This document shows, piece after piece, positions 1-7,308 of a stretch of 48,416 bases of DNA. The stretch is from a virus. The stretch lies in the IMG/VR virus record IMGVR_UViG_3300035659_000027, positions 1 to 48,416 of that record, one strand, 5' to 3'. The position numbers and the translations under genes are program-made. The notes below the pieces were generated by a model, which did not search any database, was not told where the DNA came from, and saw only the letters and a program-made list of their open reading frames with translations. Position 1 is the stretch's first letter. Each line of letters starts with the position of its first letter.

Positions 1-114
1 AAAGCCCTTAATCAGGAAATAATCCAGCCGCTCCAGCGTGGTGTTAATATGCACCACATAGTCAGCATGGTTATTCTCGTCCTGCCGAAGATTCAGGATT
101 TTAACAGTCAGCAT
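1..114 (-). CDS. Hypothetical protein, N-terminal fragment (runs off left edge)
   Basis: An open leftward frame runs from an ATG at 114 to the window edge without a stop, giving 38 residues that begin MLTVKILNLR. An AAGG-type ribosome site lies about 9 nt upstream. A longer in-frame start exists at 204, but its ribosome site is weaker and the extra residues look like translated GC-rich DNA. The peptide alternates hydrophobic and charged residues like an alpha/beta fold. I do not recognise the family. It is the last visible gene of the left leftward operon and should continue into sequence beyond the contig. Confidence 0.5.
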   Translation of the reverse strand, partial: MLTVKILNLRQDENNHADYVVHINTTLERLDYFLIKGF

Positions 115-226
115 TTGATTCTGCCTTTCTGCGGGGCGACCCGCCAGCCTCTCTACCACCACCAGAATCAGTCTGGCCGGGCGAGGCAAACGAGCCGCCC
201 GCATCTTGGAGCCGCCAGTAGACCAA

Positions 227-358
227 TTATGCGCGATGCTGCAAATGGCACGGGGCTATCGGGAAGATTTTGCATCGCTCTCCCGTTTTACTACTGGCGG
301 CACATCTTGATGGACGCGTGGCCGCTTGCCTCCGACGGCTAGGTGGGTCTATGCGCAT
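227..358 (-). CDS. 43-aa protein with a small Cys/His (zinc-knuckle-like) motif
   Basis: A short leftward frame starts at the ATG at 358 and lies downstream of the ssDNA-binding-like gene. Its second half carries CAASSKTGERCK followed by C-x2-H. This resembles a short Cys/His motif (C-x-A-x-S-K-T-G-E-R-C-K...C...H) that recurs in phage and bacterial mini-proteins and probably binds one zinc. The frame stays open upstream to 457, but that stretch overlaps the neighbouring gene out of frame and is probably not translated. Function unknown; the call rests mainly on the motif. Confidence 0.5.
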   Translation of the reverse strand: MRIDPPSRRRQAATRPSRCAASSKTGERCKIFPIAPCHLQHRA

Positions 359-413
359 GACCTCGACCCGTTCGGAATCCCACGGCTCACACGCCGCACG
401 CGCCCAAGCTCTG

Positions 414-878
414 CTACCCAACCAAGTTGTCACTGTGCTTTGTGGAACACCCAGCAACCGCGCAGATGTACCGCTTCACAGCGTTCCTGGTGCCACCTTT
501 CAGGTTGTCCACCTCAACAACCTCGGCCTTCGCAAGCCGGCCGGTCAGCGGACCAACATAGCTCCACTTTTCCGGGTCGTTGTCCGGTCCCTGGAACTCG
601 CCGGGGATAAAGGAGGTGTCTCCTTCAACGAGCATCGGGAGCCCGAAAGCGTGGCAGAAATCAAGCTGAATCCAGCCAGCTTTGCTGTTGAGGTTGTCGA
701 AGACCCGGCGGTCGTTGAGTGTTGGGTGGTTGATAACCACCAGCTTCGGGTTGAGGTTGACTGAGCCGCGGTCTTTGGAGAATCGTGGCTCGAAGCCGTC
801 GAGTCGGACAGTGTAGATGTCCTGCGGCATCGTCGGCATTCCTTTCAGGGATTCGGTGCTTACACCCATTCTCGGCAT
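414..878 (-). CDS. Single-stranded-DNA-binding-like protein (DUF669-type)
   Basis: This 154-residue protein starts at ATG 878, 8 nt after a perfect AGGAGG. Its core, roughly residues 17 to 80, has the beta-rich pattern of phage DUF669-like proteins: Y-x-V-x-L, then a SKDxGS turn, then strands ending in DRRVFDNLN. Such proteins are usually found beside Sak4-type recombination ATPases and are thought to bind single-stranded DNA. Here it lies 12 bp downstream of exactly such an ATPase, which supports a role in recombination or replication. The family assignment is from memory of the pattern and is moderate; DNA binding is inferred. Confidence 0.6.
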   Translation of the reverse strand: MPRMGVSTESLKGMPTMPQDIYTVRLDGFEPRFSKDRGSVNLNPKLVVINHPTLNDRRVFDNLNSKAGWIQLDFCHAFGLPMLVEGDTSFIPGEFQGPDNDPEKWSYVGPLTGRLAKAEVVEVDNLKGGTRNAVKRYICAVAGCSTKHSDNLVG

Positions 879-890
879 TGGTAAAACCTC

Positions 891-1679
891 CTATGTAGTT
901 TTTTGTGGCTGCTTGCGCAGCATTTCCTCGATGTTCGGCTGCTCAACCGGGTCAAGGTTGAGGCAGGTTGCTGTTGTGAATTGATAGTCCGGCGCAATTT
1001 TGACCTGTGGTACAGTGCCGCCGGCGCGGCTTATCCGCCAAACTTCGTTGAAGAATTTGAGCAACCGATGGTAACGCACCGGGAATGTAGTGACTTTGCC
1101 GGTGAACCTCGGGTTTGTGTCGGTTGATTCCGGTGCCTCCTCAGCAGCTTCGTGAAAGATTGTGATAACATCAACGCCCGGCAGCGCCAGTTGCCTAAGA
1201 ACCACCGCTTCGACCATGGACATCTCGGCGGCCCAGGCATCATAGCTCTTTGGAATCCTGACCATCATCTTGCCGCCGACGCTGATTTCGCGCCGGATTT
1301 CCTTGGTCGTGAACAGCGCGAATTCCATTGCGGCTTTCGCCATTGTTGACATGCTATCGTCAACGATTGTTTTCACCAAGGTTCCCGGAGGAACGTCAAA
1401 GCCAAGCAGGGACAAGTCCAAGCTCTGCTCCAGCTTGGTCATAACGTCCAGCATCTCACTGAAAGCCTCTGGCTGGTAGGGATACCCGCGGTCACGGAAC
1501 GTAATGACATACACGCCTGAGATGCCGGCGATGCTTTCAGCCCGCTGGTCGAAGTCGAAGAACAAAACCGGCTTCCTGCCGGTGGCGGCGAGGCGGGATT
1601 TGCCGGACTTTTCCGGCCCGATTTCAGCTAATTTCAGCTTCGTAAATGGTGTTATTTGGTCGGCTATTACAAGTTCCAT
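891..1679 (-). CDS. Sak4/RecA-like phage recombination ATPase (AAA_24 type)
   Basis: A 262-residue P-loop ATPase. Walker A is GPEKSGKS at residues 21 to 28. It is followed by PVLFFDFDQR, the conserved acidic strand of phage AAA_24/Sak4 proteins, and by a Walker B-like TIVDDSMS near residue 108. Sak4-like proteins are RecA-core single-strand annealing recombinases that load onto ssDNA with an SSB partner. The gene starts at ATG 1679 with a GGAG ribosome site. The SSB-like gene lies just downstream and a PD-(D/E)XK nuclease two genes upstream, so the three look like one recombination/replication module. Confidence 0.8.
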   Translation of the reverse strand: MELVIADQITPFTKLKLAEIGPEKSGKSRLAATGRKPVLFFDFDQRAESIAGISGVYVITFRDRGYPYQPEAFSEMLDVMTKLEQSLDLSLLGFDVPPGTLVKTIVDDSMSTMAKAAMEFALFTTKEIRREISVGGKMMVRIPKSYDAWAAEMSMVEAVVLRQLALPGVDVITIFHEAAEEAPESTDTNPRFTGKVTTFPVRYHRLLKFFNEVWRISRAGGTVPQVKIAPDYQFTTATCLNLDPVEQPNIEEMLRKQPQKTT

Positions 1680-1712
1680 GTTGACTCCTTTCCTTGTTCC
1701 TCCTGCTGTGCC

Positions 1713-1970
1713 TCACATCACTGGTTCGTAGGTCATCTCAAAGATGTCAGGTTTGCAGGGGTAATACTCGCCCTTGACCCCACGAATAATCCAGTCACCA
1801 GGACTGGCTTTCATAACACCTTCTGTTGTGTGGACCAGTAGGGCAGGATTCAGGGGGTCGTCAATATCAACTGTCCCCCTTTGTGTTTGCATGAACTCAG
1901 ATACTTCCTCGTAATTGCTGCCCGTCCACTGAATGGCCTCGATAACAACCGGCTTCTTTCGGAACTTCAT
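1713..1970 (-). CDS. Conserved small phage protein (MKFRKKPV type)
   Basis: An 85-residue protein starting MKFRKKPVVIEAIQW at ATG 1970, with a close AAGGAG site. This N-terminus followed by a short beta-rich core (SPGDWIIRGVKGEYYPCKPD) recurs in many phages and prophages as a small accessory protein of unknown function. It sits between the PD-(D/E)XK nuclease gene and the Sak4-like ATPase. No catalytic motif is visible. The start is strongly supported; no function is assigned. Confidence 0.75.
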   Translation of the reverse strand: MKFRKKPVVIEAIQWTGSNYEEVSEFMQTQRGTVDIDDPLNPALLVHTTEGVMKASPGDWIIRGVKGEYYPCKPDIFEMTYEPVM

Positions 1971-1994
1971 GCCGACTCCTTTTAGCTCTACTGC

Positions 1995-3053
1995 CTACTC
2001 GATTTCATAAGGCACCCACGGCTCAACCTGGACGTAGTCCGCGTTTATAACCAACTCACGCGAGCCTGGTGGAACTGCACAGATGAGCCGGTAGCTGCAA
2101 CCGCTGTAGATATGGCAGGCTTGGTCGTCAGCAAGCCAAACGTCGTTCTCAAAGCAATAGCGGAGCCGGGTGGCCTGCTCGACCTTCCGAGCCTGCCACT
2201 CCTGCATCTCTGGCAAAGAGTAGCTCGGATAAACCCGCGTGAATCGAACGGCATCATCTTTCGGCTCCGTCCGAGCACAAACATTGACGATACAACGGTC
2301 GACCGGCAAGTCCCAGCCAATGCTCTTTGCGATAGCACCAACGCCGAAGATGTAGCCTTGAATCTGGTCGTGCGGCTTGTACTTCTTGATAAGGTCAGCG
2401 TTGATTCTATCAACCGTCTTGTGGTCAACCGGGCATAGCCGGTTCTGGTCAACGACTAGCATGTCGGGTTTGATTACATAATAAACGACGACTTTATTGT
2501 TCTCGCCGACAAGGATTTCGTGCCTGCGACCGGCGCCGGCTTCTGTGGACACAATCTTCCACATCTTGGAGTCAATATCGGCCTGACGGTTGTGGTATCT
2601 CCCAATCATTGTGATAGCGCCATCACGGCCGCCGAAGGACTTGAAGCCGCGGGGGTCGTGCTCTTCGAGGGCGTCCATGTCCAGGGCGGCCCAATTCCGG
2701 GCCGCGCTCAGCAACGCTGATTGTTGGGTCAGCGTCCCCGCCAACATCCCTTCATAGAAGTCGGACATCACGGCCGACCACCAAGAACCGATGTCCATGG
2801 ACGCCCGGCGGCCTTTCCTGCGGAGGTTCCGGAGAACCTGGTAGTGAAACTGCCGTTCGCAAAGTGAGAAGGGTTTTATCGTGCTGGAGTCGTACATAAA
2901 GCTCCACCGACCGTCAGGGAGAACGTGGAACAGCGGCGTTACCGCTGGGGTTGGTTGGGGGCTTTGACTTGGCGTGGCACTCACAGCTACACTCCTTGTG
3001 GTGACAGAGATGGTGGAAGTCGCGGAAGCATAAGAGCGACACCCAATCTCCAT
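1995..3053 (-). CDS. PD-(D/E)XK nuclease (RecB/Cas4-like exonuclease)
   Basis: A 352-residue protein with the RecB-family nuclease layout. YDSSTIKPFSLCERQFHYQ (about residues 54-72) matches the start of PDDEXK_1 domains. Candidate catalytic residues are E171, D197 in IKPDMLV, and D210-x-K212 in CPVDHKTV. A later DQIQGYIFG matches the Q-x3-Y element. Such enzymes resect DNA ends for recombination, which fits the Sak4-like ATPase and SSB-like protein downstream. The first 40 residues are Ser/Thr/Pro rich and the start at 3053 has a poor ribosome site, so the true start may be an internal Met. Four clustered cysteines of a Cas4 iron-sulphur site are not obvious. Confidence 0.75.
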   Translation of the reverse strand: MEIGCRSYASATSTISVTTRSVAVSATPSQSPQPTPAVTPLFHVLPDGRWSFMYDSSTIKPFSLCERQFHYQVLRNLRRKGRRASMDIGSWWSAVMSDFYEGMLAGTLTQQSALLSAARNWAALDMDALEEHDPRGFKSFGGRDGAITMIGRYHNRQADIDSKMWKIVSTEAGAGRRHEILVGENNKVVVYYVIKPDMLVVDQNRLCPVDHKTVDRINADLIKKYKPHDQIQGYIFGVGAIAKSIGWDLPVDRCIVNVCARTEPKDDAVRFTRVYPSYSLPEMQEWQARKVEQATRLRYCFENDVWLADDQACHIYSGCSYRLICAVPPGSRELVINADYVQVEPWVPYEIE

Positions 3054-3059
3054 ACTCGT

Positions 3060-3326
3060 CTACTTTGTCGTCGGGTTCTTCGTCTTTTTCCATTTGGAAT
3101 CTTCACACGCTTCCGGCCATTCAAAGCCGCAATGTAGGCAAGTGCGGTGGAGGTGTTCCCGCTGCATTTTCCCGCCGTGCCAACCGGCAAAGACGCAGCC
3201 GTCTTGGTAGAACATCTTAGCTGCGTGGAAAGTTGTGTCAACTTTCTGATGGCCGCACTTTGGGCACTTGGCCCTTGGGCGATATGGCGGTAGCTTCCTT
3301 CTTGTCGTCGCCGTACCATGGCTCAT
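3060..3326 (-). CDS. Zinc-ribbon mini-protein
   Basis: An 88-residue basic protein whose start overlaps the stop of the upstream gene as ATGA, indicating translational coupling. It has CPKCGH near residue 21 and CLHCGFEW near residue 63, the two halves of a zinc ribbon, separated by about 38 residues containing more His and Cys. The lysine-rich tail suggests nucleic-acid contact. No family is recognised. It is one of at least eight CxxC mini-proteins encoded in the left operon. Confidence 0.65.
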   Translation of the reverse strand: MSHGTATTRRKLPPYRPRAKCPKCGHQKVDTTFHAAKMFYQDGCVFAGWHGGKMQREHLHRTCLHCGFEWPEACEDSKWKKTKNPTTK

Positions 3327-3886
3327 TTCTGTTGCACCTTCGCCGCAATCAACGCCTGCAAATCTGCGGCCGTCAGGCCGGCGGACTTCAACGACTCAAT
3401 AACCGATGTAATCTTGTCTCGGCGCGGTTTTGCGGCCGCTTGCTTCGCAGCAGTCGTTGGAACCTTGACATACCGCAGCGCCCGTGCCTTTGTATGCGCA
3501 CGGTCAGCTTGCTCAAGCTCCAGCGCGGAGAGCATTATCTGGCGATACTCCTTAGCGCGTTCCGCGTCGTGGAGCATCATCCGATATTTGTCAACCCATT
3601 GGGGAAGCTCGACTTCGGAAAGCTCGGAGATGATGCGGCACTGTGAGTACCACGTCTCGCCTTTGATGGAGATTTCCCGGCCGTTGTGCTGGACTCCGTC
3701 CTCGTCAATCAATGGCTTTTCGGTGATTTCGAGCTTGGGGGTTGCCGTGCAGTTTTTACAGAATGTTGGTTCGGCTTCGGAGGCGTGGTTTTCGCAGTAG
3801 AGGTTGCCGCATATGCGGCAGGCCATTGTTGTTTCAACCGCAAGGTCGCCTAGGCCCTCAGACTGGCAATAGAAGCAGGCTGACAT
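3323..3886 (-). CDS. Zinc-finger protein with helical C-terminus, unknown function
   Basis: A 187-residue protein. The start is placed at ATG 3886, 5 nt after AGGAGG, overlapping the stop of the ribbon-helix-helix gene as TGATG. The first 50 residues carry four Cys pairs or Cys/His elements (CFYC, CRIC, YCENH, CKNC), resembling a double zinc-finger/B-box arrangement. The rest is helical, ending in a Lys-rich linker and a short LKSAGLTAADLQALIAAK helix that may be a protein-docking segment. It is co-transcribed with the probable regulator upstream. A nucleic-acid or protein adaptor role is only a guess. Confidence 0.65.
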   Translation of the reverse strand: MSACFYCQSEGLGDLAVETTMACRICGNLYCENHASEAEPTFCKNCTATPKLEITEKPLIDEDGVQHNGREISIKGETWYSQCRIISELSEVELPQWVDKYRMMLHDAERAKEYRQIMLSALELEQADRAHTKARALRYVKVPTTAAKQAAAKPRRDKITSVIESLKSAGLTAADLQALIAAKVQQK

Positions 3887-4062
3887 CAAATCCTCCTAGG
3901 AGCTTTAATTATTACCACGTCCCCCGCCAAGAACTTCTCAACAAGCTGGCGCAGCACCTCGGAGCGGTCGCCGTACCTCGGTATGCGGTGCCTAAGCCGC
4001 TCCCACAGAAGCAGGGAAACCTGAAATGAAAGCGTTTTCCGGTTTGGATTTGGAGTTGCCAT
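3886..4062 (-). CDS. Ribbon-helix-helix (Arc/MetJ-like) DNA-binding regulator
   Basis: A 58-residue protein. Residues 8 to 50 fit a ribbon-helix-helix fold: a short strand RKTLSFQVS, helix LLLWERLRHRI, a turn PRYGD, and helix RSEVLRQLVEKFLAG. These dimeric proteins insert a two-stranded ribbon into the DNA major groove and act as repressors or activators. The ATG at 4062 lies only 5 nt downstream of the probable -10 of an early promoter, so the transcript may be leaderless. The stop overlaps the next start (TGATG). It is the best candidate for the phage's early/late transcription regulator; its operator is not known. Confidence 0.7.
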   Translation of the reverse strand: MATPNPNRKTLSFQVSLLLWERLRHRIPRYGDRSEVLRQLVEKFLAGDVVIIKAPRRI

Positions 4063-4067
4063 GCTCT

Positions 4068-4118
4068 AGTGTCTCATAGTCACAACTACTTGTCAACTAA
4101 AATAAGCACTTTGTTTTC
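4068..4118 (-). promoter_or_regulatory. Early promoter P1 with conserved upstream box
   Basis: Read leftward: box GAAAACAAAG (4118-4109), 12 nt, TTGACA (4096-4091), a 17-nt spacer, then a weak -10 GACACT (4073-4068), just before the ATG at 4062. The box and its exact 12-nt spacing to TTGACA recur at 8534-8561 and 10699-10726. The -10 matches the consensus at only three positions, so an activator or a non-standard sigma preference is possible. Confidence 0.6.
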
Positions 4119-4174
4119 AGCGACTTAGCAGTTTTCTTAATAAGCCTGCATTTCGGTTTTTCCGGCGTGTTCAT
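4097..4174 (-). CDS. Possible 25-aa Lys-rich peptide
   Basis: A very short frame whose ATG overlaps the stop of the small membrane-protein gene as ATGA, so it could be translated by coupling. The peptide is basic, and its KKTAKSLKTK end resembles the KKSRKALKTK end of the protein at 8549-8755. In both cases the 3' end of the frame forms the GAAAACAAAG promoter box. It may therefore be either a real peptide or a by-product of promoter duplication. Confidence 0.3.
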   Translation of the reverse strand: MNTPEKPKCRLIKKTAKSLKTKCLF

Positions 4175-4287
4175 TGCTTGTCTCCCGGTGCAATTTCTGT
4201 AAGCCAGAAGATTATGCCTGGGACGACTACATACCCTGCTACCACCACGCATACCAAACGGGCGAGAAACCACAAGAGTTCCATCAT
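4171..4287 (-). CDS. 38-aa single-pass membrane peptide
   Basis: The ATG at 4287 follows a clear GGAGG by 7 nt. The 38-residue product is almost entirely hydrophobic from residue 4 to 30 (LLWFLARLVCVVVAGYVVV, then PGIIFWL), ending in a charged tail. It should sit in the inner membrane. It is too short for a typical holin; small inhibitory or regulatory membrane peptides are common in phage early regions. It starts 16 nt after the stop of the 4303-4563 gene and lies upstream of promoter P1. Confidence 0.55.
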   Translation of the reverse strand: MMELLWFLARLVCVVVAGYVVVPGIIFWLTEIAPGDKQ

Positions 4288-4302
4288 AGATGCGCCTCCC
4301 TG

Positions 4303-4563
4303 CTACGCATGTCCAGCCTCCCCAGTCGGCATCGGCACCCCCATAGTTGTACCCAGATACTCCCCGACTATTGACACCGTCCCAATGAGCATCCTGGCGC
4401 CAGGCGCCGGCGCTGGGTGGGCATCGAGCCAGCTTGCAAGCTCTGGCCGTTTCATAAAAGTGACCTTCGGTTTTATTCCTCCGGAAAAGGTAATGACACA
4501 GAGGGCGCCTTCAAAGACGCGGGCTTCTTGGTCTTCGGCTATCCCGAGAATGATTGCGTCCAC
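4303..4563 (-). CDS. Hypothetical protein, 86 aa
   Basis: Starts at GTG 4563, 6 nt after GGGAGGTG, and overlaps the end of the upstream zinc-ribbon gene by 25 bp in another frame. The protein is acidic to neutral with alternating strands (VRFE-, ALCVITFSGG, PKVTFMKRPE, ARMLIGTVSIVG), suggesting a small beta-barrel. No family recognised. Confidence 0.55.
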   Translation of the reverse strand: MDAIILGIAEDQEARVFEGALCVITFSGGIKPKVTFMKRPELASWLDAHPAPAPGARMLIGTVSIVGEYLGTTMGVPMPTGEAGHA

Positions 4564-4745
4564 CGGACACCTCCCGCTTTGGAGCCGCAGTATGGGCAGA
4601 ATCTAGCAAATGGAGAAAGCTCTTTGCCGCACCGGATACACGCAAAACATCCCTCCTTTACTTCTGAACCGCACAAGTAGCAATACCTAGCGGTTGCCTC
4701 GATTGGTAGGTGTTCTTCTGGCTCTTTGGTGCAAAGTTTTGCCAT
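4539..4745 (-). CDS. Double zinc-ribbon mini-protein
   Basis: The start is set at ATG 4745, which follows AGGAG and begins MAKLCTKEPE. The longer frame to 4796 overlaps the FtsK-like gene out of frame. The 68-residue product has CYLCGSE, CIRCGKEL and CPYCGSK, i.e. three CxxC pairs, the pattern of DZR/zinc-ribbon proteins. Such domains mediate protein or nucleic-acid contacts. It directly follows the FtsK-like ATPase gene (1 nt gap), so it might assist that motor; this is only positional evidence. Confidence 0.7.
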   Translation of the reverse strand: MAKLCTKEPEEHLPIEATARYCYLCGSEVKEGCFACIRCGKELSPFARFCPYCGSKAGGVRWTQSFSG

Positions 4746-4746
4746 G

Positions 4747-5898
4747 TTATTCACTCCTATGAATAGCGGCCTCGACGGCCGCCTGGATGTCGCCAATACT
4801 CGCGTATGGCGCGTGGAGTCTCAAGACCCCCGGTCGATTCGGGCTTACAAACAGCATGTCGCCTCGGCTCAAAAGGTGCTCGGCCCCTGAGAAGCCCAAG
4901 ACAGTCCGACTGTCGGCCTCGCTGGGAAGCCGGAACGACAGCCTTGCTGGGAAGTTTGCTTTGATTGAGCCAATAACTACGTTCACCGAAGGTCGCTGGG
5001 TCGAGGCGATGACATAGACCCCAGCAGCCCGTGACTTCTGCACTATCGCAGATAGCTTCGACTCGGCGATTTTGCCGATGGACGGGCCGCGACCCTCGCT
5101 CGGACGCGCCCTGTCCATGAGTAAATCCGCGAGTTCGTCAATGACAAGGACGATGAATGGCAATGGTGTGCAGCGCCCGCCTGTTGGCGCGCAGATAAGG
5201 TTGTATTCATGCACGTTGCGGCAGCCGGTTTTGCTGAGCTTTTTGAGCCGGGATTCCATCTCATCAATGACCCAGTCCATCTGCTCAAGGGTTTGATAGA
5301 CGCTGGTTGCTGGCGGGAACAGCAGGTGCGGAGCACCAATGAAGTGCCCAAACTCGACATTCTTCGTATCCGACAGCACAAGCTGAACGGCGTTGCTGTT
5401 TACAATATAAACAATCGTGGCGAGGATGCTGCTCAGCAGCGTGGACTTTCCTGCGCCGGTGCTTCCGGCGATAAGCAAGTGCGGCAGCATTGCTAGGTTT
5501 TCAATCGCAGGTCGACCTAGGTGGTCTACGCCAAGGTTCAACGGCACATCATACCGAAGGTCGCTGGCCTGGTGTGTCCAAACTGCGTTGACGGTGTTTT
5601 TGAAATCAATGAAGGAACGCTTGGCGTTCGGTACGAAAACGCCGACGGCACTCTCACCCGGCAACCGCTTTATCAGGATATCTTCCACGCCGAGCGTCAC
5701 CGCGATGTCAGAGGCGAGCGCCTCTAGGTGGGAAACGCGGGTCCGGCTTGTTGGGAAGAAGCGGTACGCTGATATAATTGGGCCTTCAGCTACCGGAGGT
5801 ACGAAGTCCGCTTCAACGCCGAGTTCGGCGAATTTCACCGCAATCTTTGCTAGGATGGCAACTTGTTCTGCGGTCAGATTCGCGGTGGTCTTCATCAT
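4747..5898 (-). CDS. FtsK/SpoIIIE-like DNA translocase ATPase
   Basis: A 383-residue protein covering the soluble motor of FtsK/SpoIIIE. Residues 35-95 match the beta domain start (GPIISAYRFFPT, then VSHLEALASDIAVTLG and PNAKR). Walker A is AGSTGAGKST at about 144-153, and Walker B is VLVIDELADLL at about 250-260. A later STQRPSVNVVIGSIK segment matches the conserved TQRP motif. There is no N-terminal membrane domain and no winged-helix gamma domain, so it is a free motor. In cells these proteins pump double-stranded DNA. A phage copy in an early operon might act in genome segregation, recombination or exclusion. The start has no strong ribosome site. Confidence 0.85.
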   Translation of the reverse strand: MMKTTANLTAEQVAILAKIAVKFAELGVEADFVPPVAEGPIISAYRFFPTSRTRVSHLEALASDIAVTLGVEDILIKRLPGESAVGVFVPNAKRSFIDFKNTVNAVWTHQASDLRYDVPLNLGVDHLGRPAIENLAMLPHLLIAGSTGAGKSTLLSSILATIVYIVNSNAVQLVLSDTKNVEFGHFIGAPHLLFPPATSVYQTLEQMDWVIDEMESRLKKLSKTGCRNVHEYNLICAPTGGRCTPLPFIVLVIDELADLLMDRARPSEGRGPSIGKIAESKLSAIVQKSRAAGVYVIASTQRPSVNVVIGSIKANFPARLSFRLPSEADSRTVLGFSGAEHLLSRGDMLFVSPNRPGVLRLHAPYASIGDIQAAVEAAIHRSE

Positions 5899-5902
5899 TT
5901 AA

Positions 5903-6160
5903 TCACACTTGAGCGGAGTTTGGATAATCGAAAATGTCAAGCGGCAGCGGCCGTCGAGGCTTCCCTTCGGTTTGGTCGGCTAGTACAACCGCAACCTTTA
6001 GCATAGCTCCGCAGCCGCCGCAGATGAATGTCCATCCCTTCTCGATGGAATCTGGGTAAATGGTGTACTCAGCCCCGATACCTATTTCATCTCGCAGGAC
6101 GTGGAAGCCGCATTCACAAAGTGATAACTTGCAGACCTTCGCTCTGACTCGTTGGCTCAT
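5903..6160 (-). CDS. Cys-rich small protein, probable zinc binder
   Basis: An 85-residue protein whose ATG overlaps the previous stop (ATGA). Cysteines at KLCK-like CKLSLCECGFHV and at ICGGCGAML form a plausible four-Cys zinc site. The sequence between them is strand-rich. It lies immediately upstream of the FtsK-like gene (4 nt gap). Function unknown. Confidence 0.6.
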   Translation of the reverse strand: MSQRVRAKVCKLSLCECGFHVLRDEIGIGAEYTIYPDSIEKGWTFICGGCGAMLKVAVVLADQTEGKPRRPLPLDIFDYPNSAQV

Positions 6161-6378
6161 CTCGCTGGACCCTCCCCCGGACTACTCACTCTTGGCACCA
6201 ACTCCCGGCCAAGTTCGTCCCGAGGCTTGATTATTGAGCAGACTGTACCGCAAACACGGCAGTCGACCACTTCCAGTGACATCGGCCTATCGGCGATGTG
6301 CATTACCAGCTTGCACCGTGGGCACTCGACTGCGCCGGTGAACACCCGCCACTCTGCTACTGCTATTTCACGAGCCAT
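6157..6378 (-). CDS. Zinc-ribbon mini-protein, 73 aa
   Basis: The start is chosen at ATG 6378, which follows GGAGGGG and gives MAREIAVAEW; the longer frame to 6531 only shadows the neighbouring gene. CPRCKLVM and CRVCGTVC are the two knuckles of a zinc ribbon. It overlaps the upstream gene's end by 16 bp and couples to the downstream gene as ATGA. No specific family recognised. Confidence 0.6.
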   Translation of the reverse strand: MAREIAVAEWRVFTGAVECPRCKLVMHIADRPMSLEVVDCRVCGTVCSIIKPRDELGRELVPRVSSPGEGPAR

Positions 6379-6617
6379 GGTTTGTCCCCTCCAAACAAAG
6401 TTGGCTGATTCGGCGTCGAAGACGCAAACTTGCGGCGCAGGGCGAAGGCGTCGGCCAGCCAATCCCGCAGCGCGGTGTAGGTGTGCCGCACACGATATGC
6501 GGAGCATATCTGGGCGCCGCAGCTTGGGCAAGTGAGGATATGGAAGTGAGCACGCTTGCCGCGTGTTTGGCGCTTTTTCGGGTTGGTGGTGCTTATTTGC
6601 AGCTTAGTCCACCTCAT
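6363..6617 (-). CDS. Zinc-ribbon protein, 84 aa
   Basis: Starts at ATG 6617 inside the last codons of the VWA gene (14-bp overlap). It begins MRWTKLQIST and is strongly basic for 25 residues. It then has a single CPSCGAQIC cluster followed by a helical region rich in Arg and aromatic residues (YTALRDWLADAFALRR). Possibly a nucleic-acid-binding adaptor. Unknown family. Confidence 0.55.
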   Translation of the reverse strand: MRWTKLQISTTNPKKRQTRGKRAHFHILTCPSCGAQICSAYRVRHTYTALRDWLADAFALRRKFASSTPNQPTLFGGDKPWLVK

Positions 6618-7308
6618 CCGCGCCAAGCAGTAGCTTGGCCTCATTCTTGTCGCAAAGCAGACCGCGATAGGCGGGGGTCAGGTAGTGGAGCTTCGTCGCA
6701 AGTTGCGCTACGTCCTTGAACTTGATGTAGATTCCGCCCGTCAGCTCTGCTATGCGCCGCAGCCGGGCTTCGCCACTTTCAGTCGGGCCGATGTGGATGC
6801 AGTCGACCGGGACTTGTGCGGCGCAGAATGTTTCGGCTTGTTTGTATGAGGCATCGCCATCAGTTGCTTCCCCGTCGGAGATAAGAACGGCCCGTGAGAG
6901 CGGTTCCCGCAGGGCTTTTTCCATGCCCCATCCCATCGGCGTACCGCCTTGGGCCTGCATTGTCAGGGCGCAGACTGTGAGCGTGCCGAAGTCTGTGCCG
7001 AGCCTCCGGTCGTCCTCGTCCTTGCCGCCGAAGTTGTAAATGGCGATTTCAGTGTCGTCGGGATTGCAGCTTTGCAGGAACGACTGAACCGCTTCGCGGA
7101 GATATTCGATGCGGGATTTCTCCACGTTGTAGTCGTCCATTGCCGACATTGAGCCGCTGTTGTCGCAGATGAGTGCGACTCGGTTGGGTTTCGCGGTCAG
7201 GTCAATGGGCTTGTCCACCTGCGCCAGCACACGCTGGTGCAAAGCAGGCAAGCCACCGCCGACGCGGTGGGGCTTTTGGAGGGCGTTGTTGTTTTTTATG
7301 ATGGCCAT
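6604..7308 (-). CDS. von Willebrand factor A (VWA) domain protein with complete MIDAS
   Basis: A 234-residue protein. The start is set at ATG 7308, overlapping the J-domain gene stop as TGATG. The VWA domain spans about residues 40 to 215. The metal-ion-dependent adhesion site is intact: DNSGS (D-x-S-x-S) after strand 1, the Thr in GGTPMG, and the Asp of ISDGEATDG. VWA domains bind protein partners through a divalent metal and often work with AAA+ ATPases or chaperones. Here it lies between a J-domain gene and, three genes on, an FtsK-like ATPase. No signal peptide is seen, so it should be cytoplasmic. Intracellular VWA proteins in phages are poorly understood. Confidence 0.85.
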   Translation of the reverse strand: MAIIKNNNALQKPHRVGGGLPALHQRVLAQVDKPIDLTAKPNRVALICDNSGSMSAMDDYNVEKSRIEYLREAVQSFLQSCNPDDTEIAIYNFGGKDEDDRRLGTDFGTLTVCALTMQAQGGTPMGWGMEKALREPLSRAVLISDGEATDGDASYKQAETFCAAQVPVDCIHIGPTESGEARLRRIAELTGGIYIKFKDVAQLATKLHYLTPAYRGLLCDKNEAKLLLGADEVD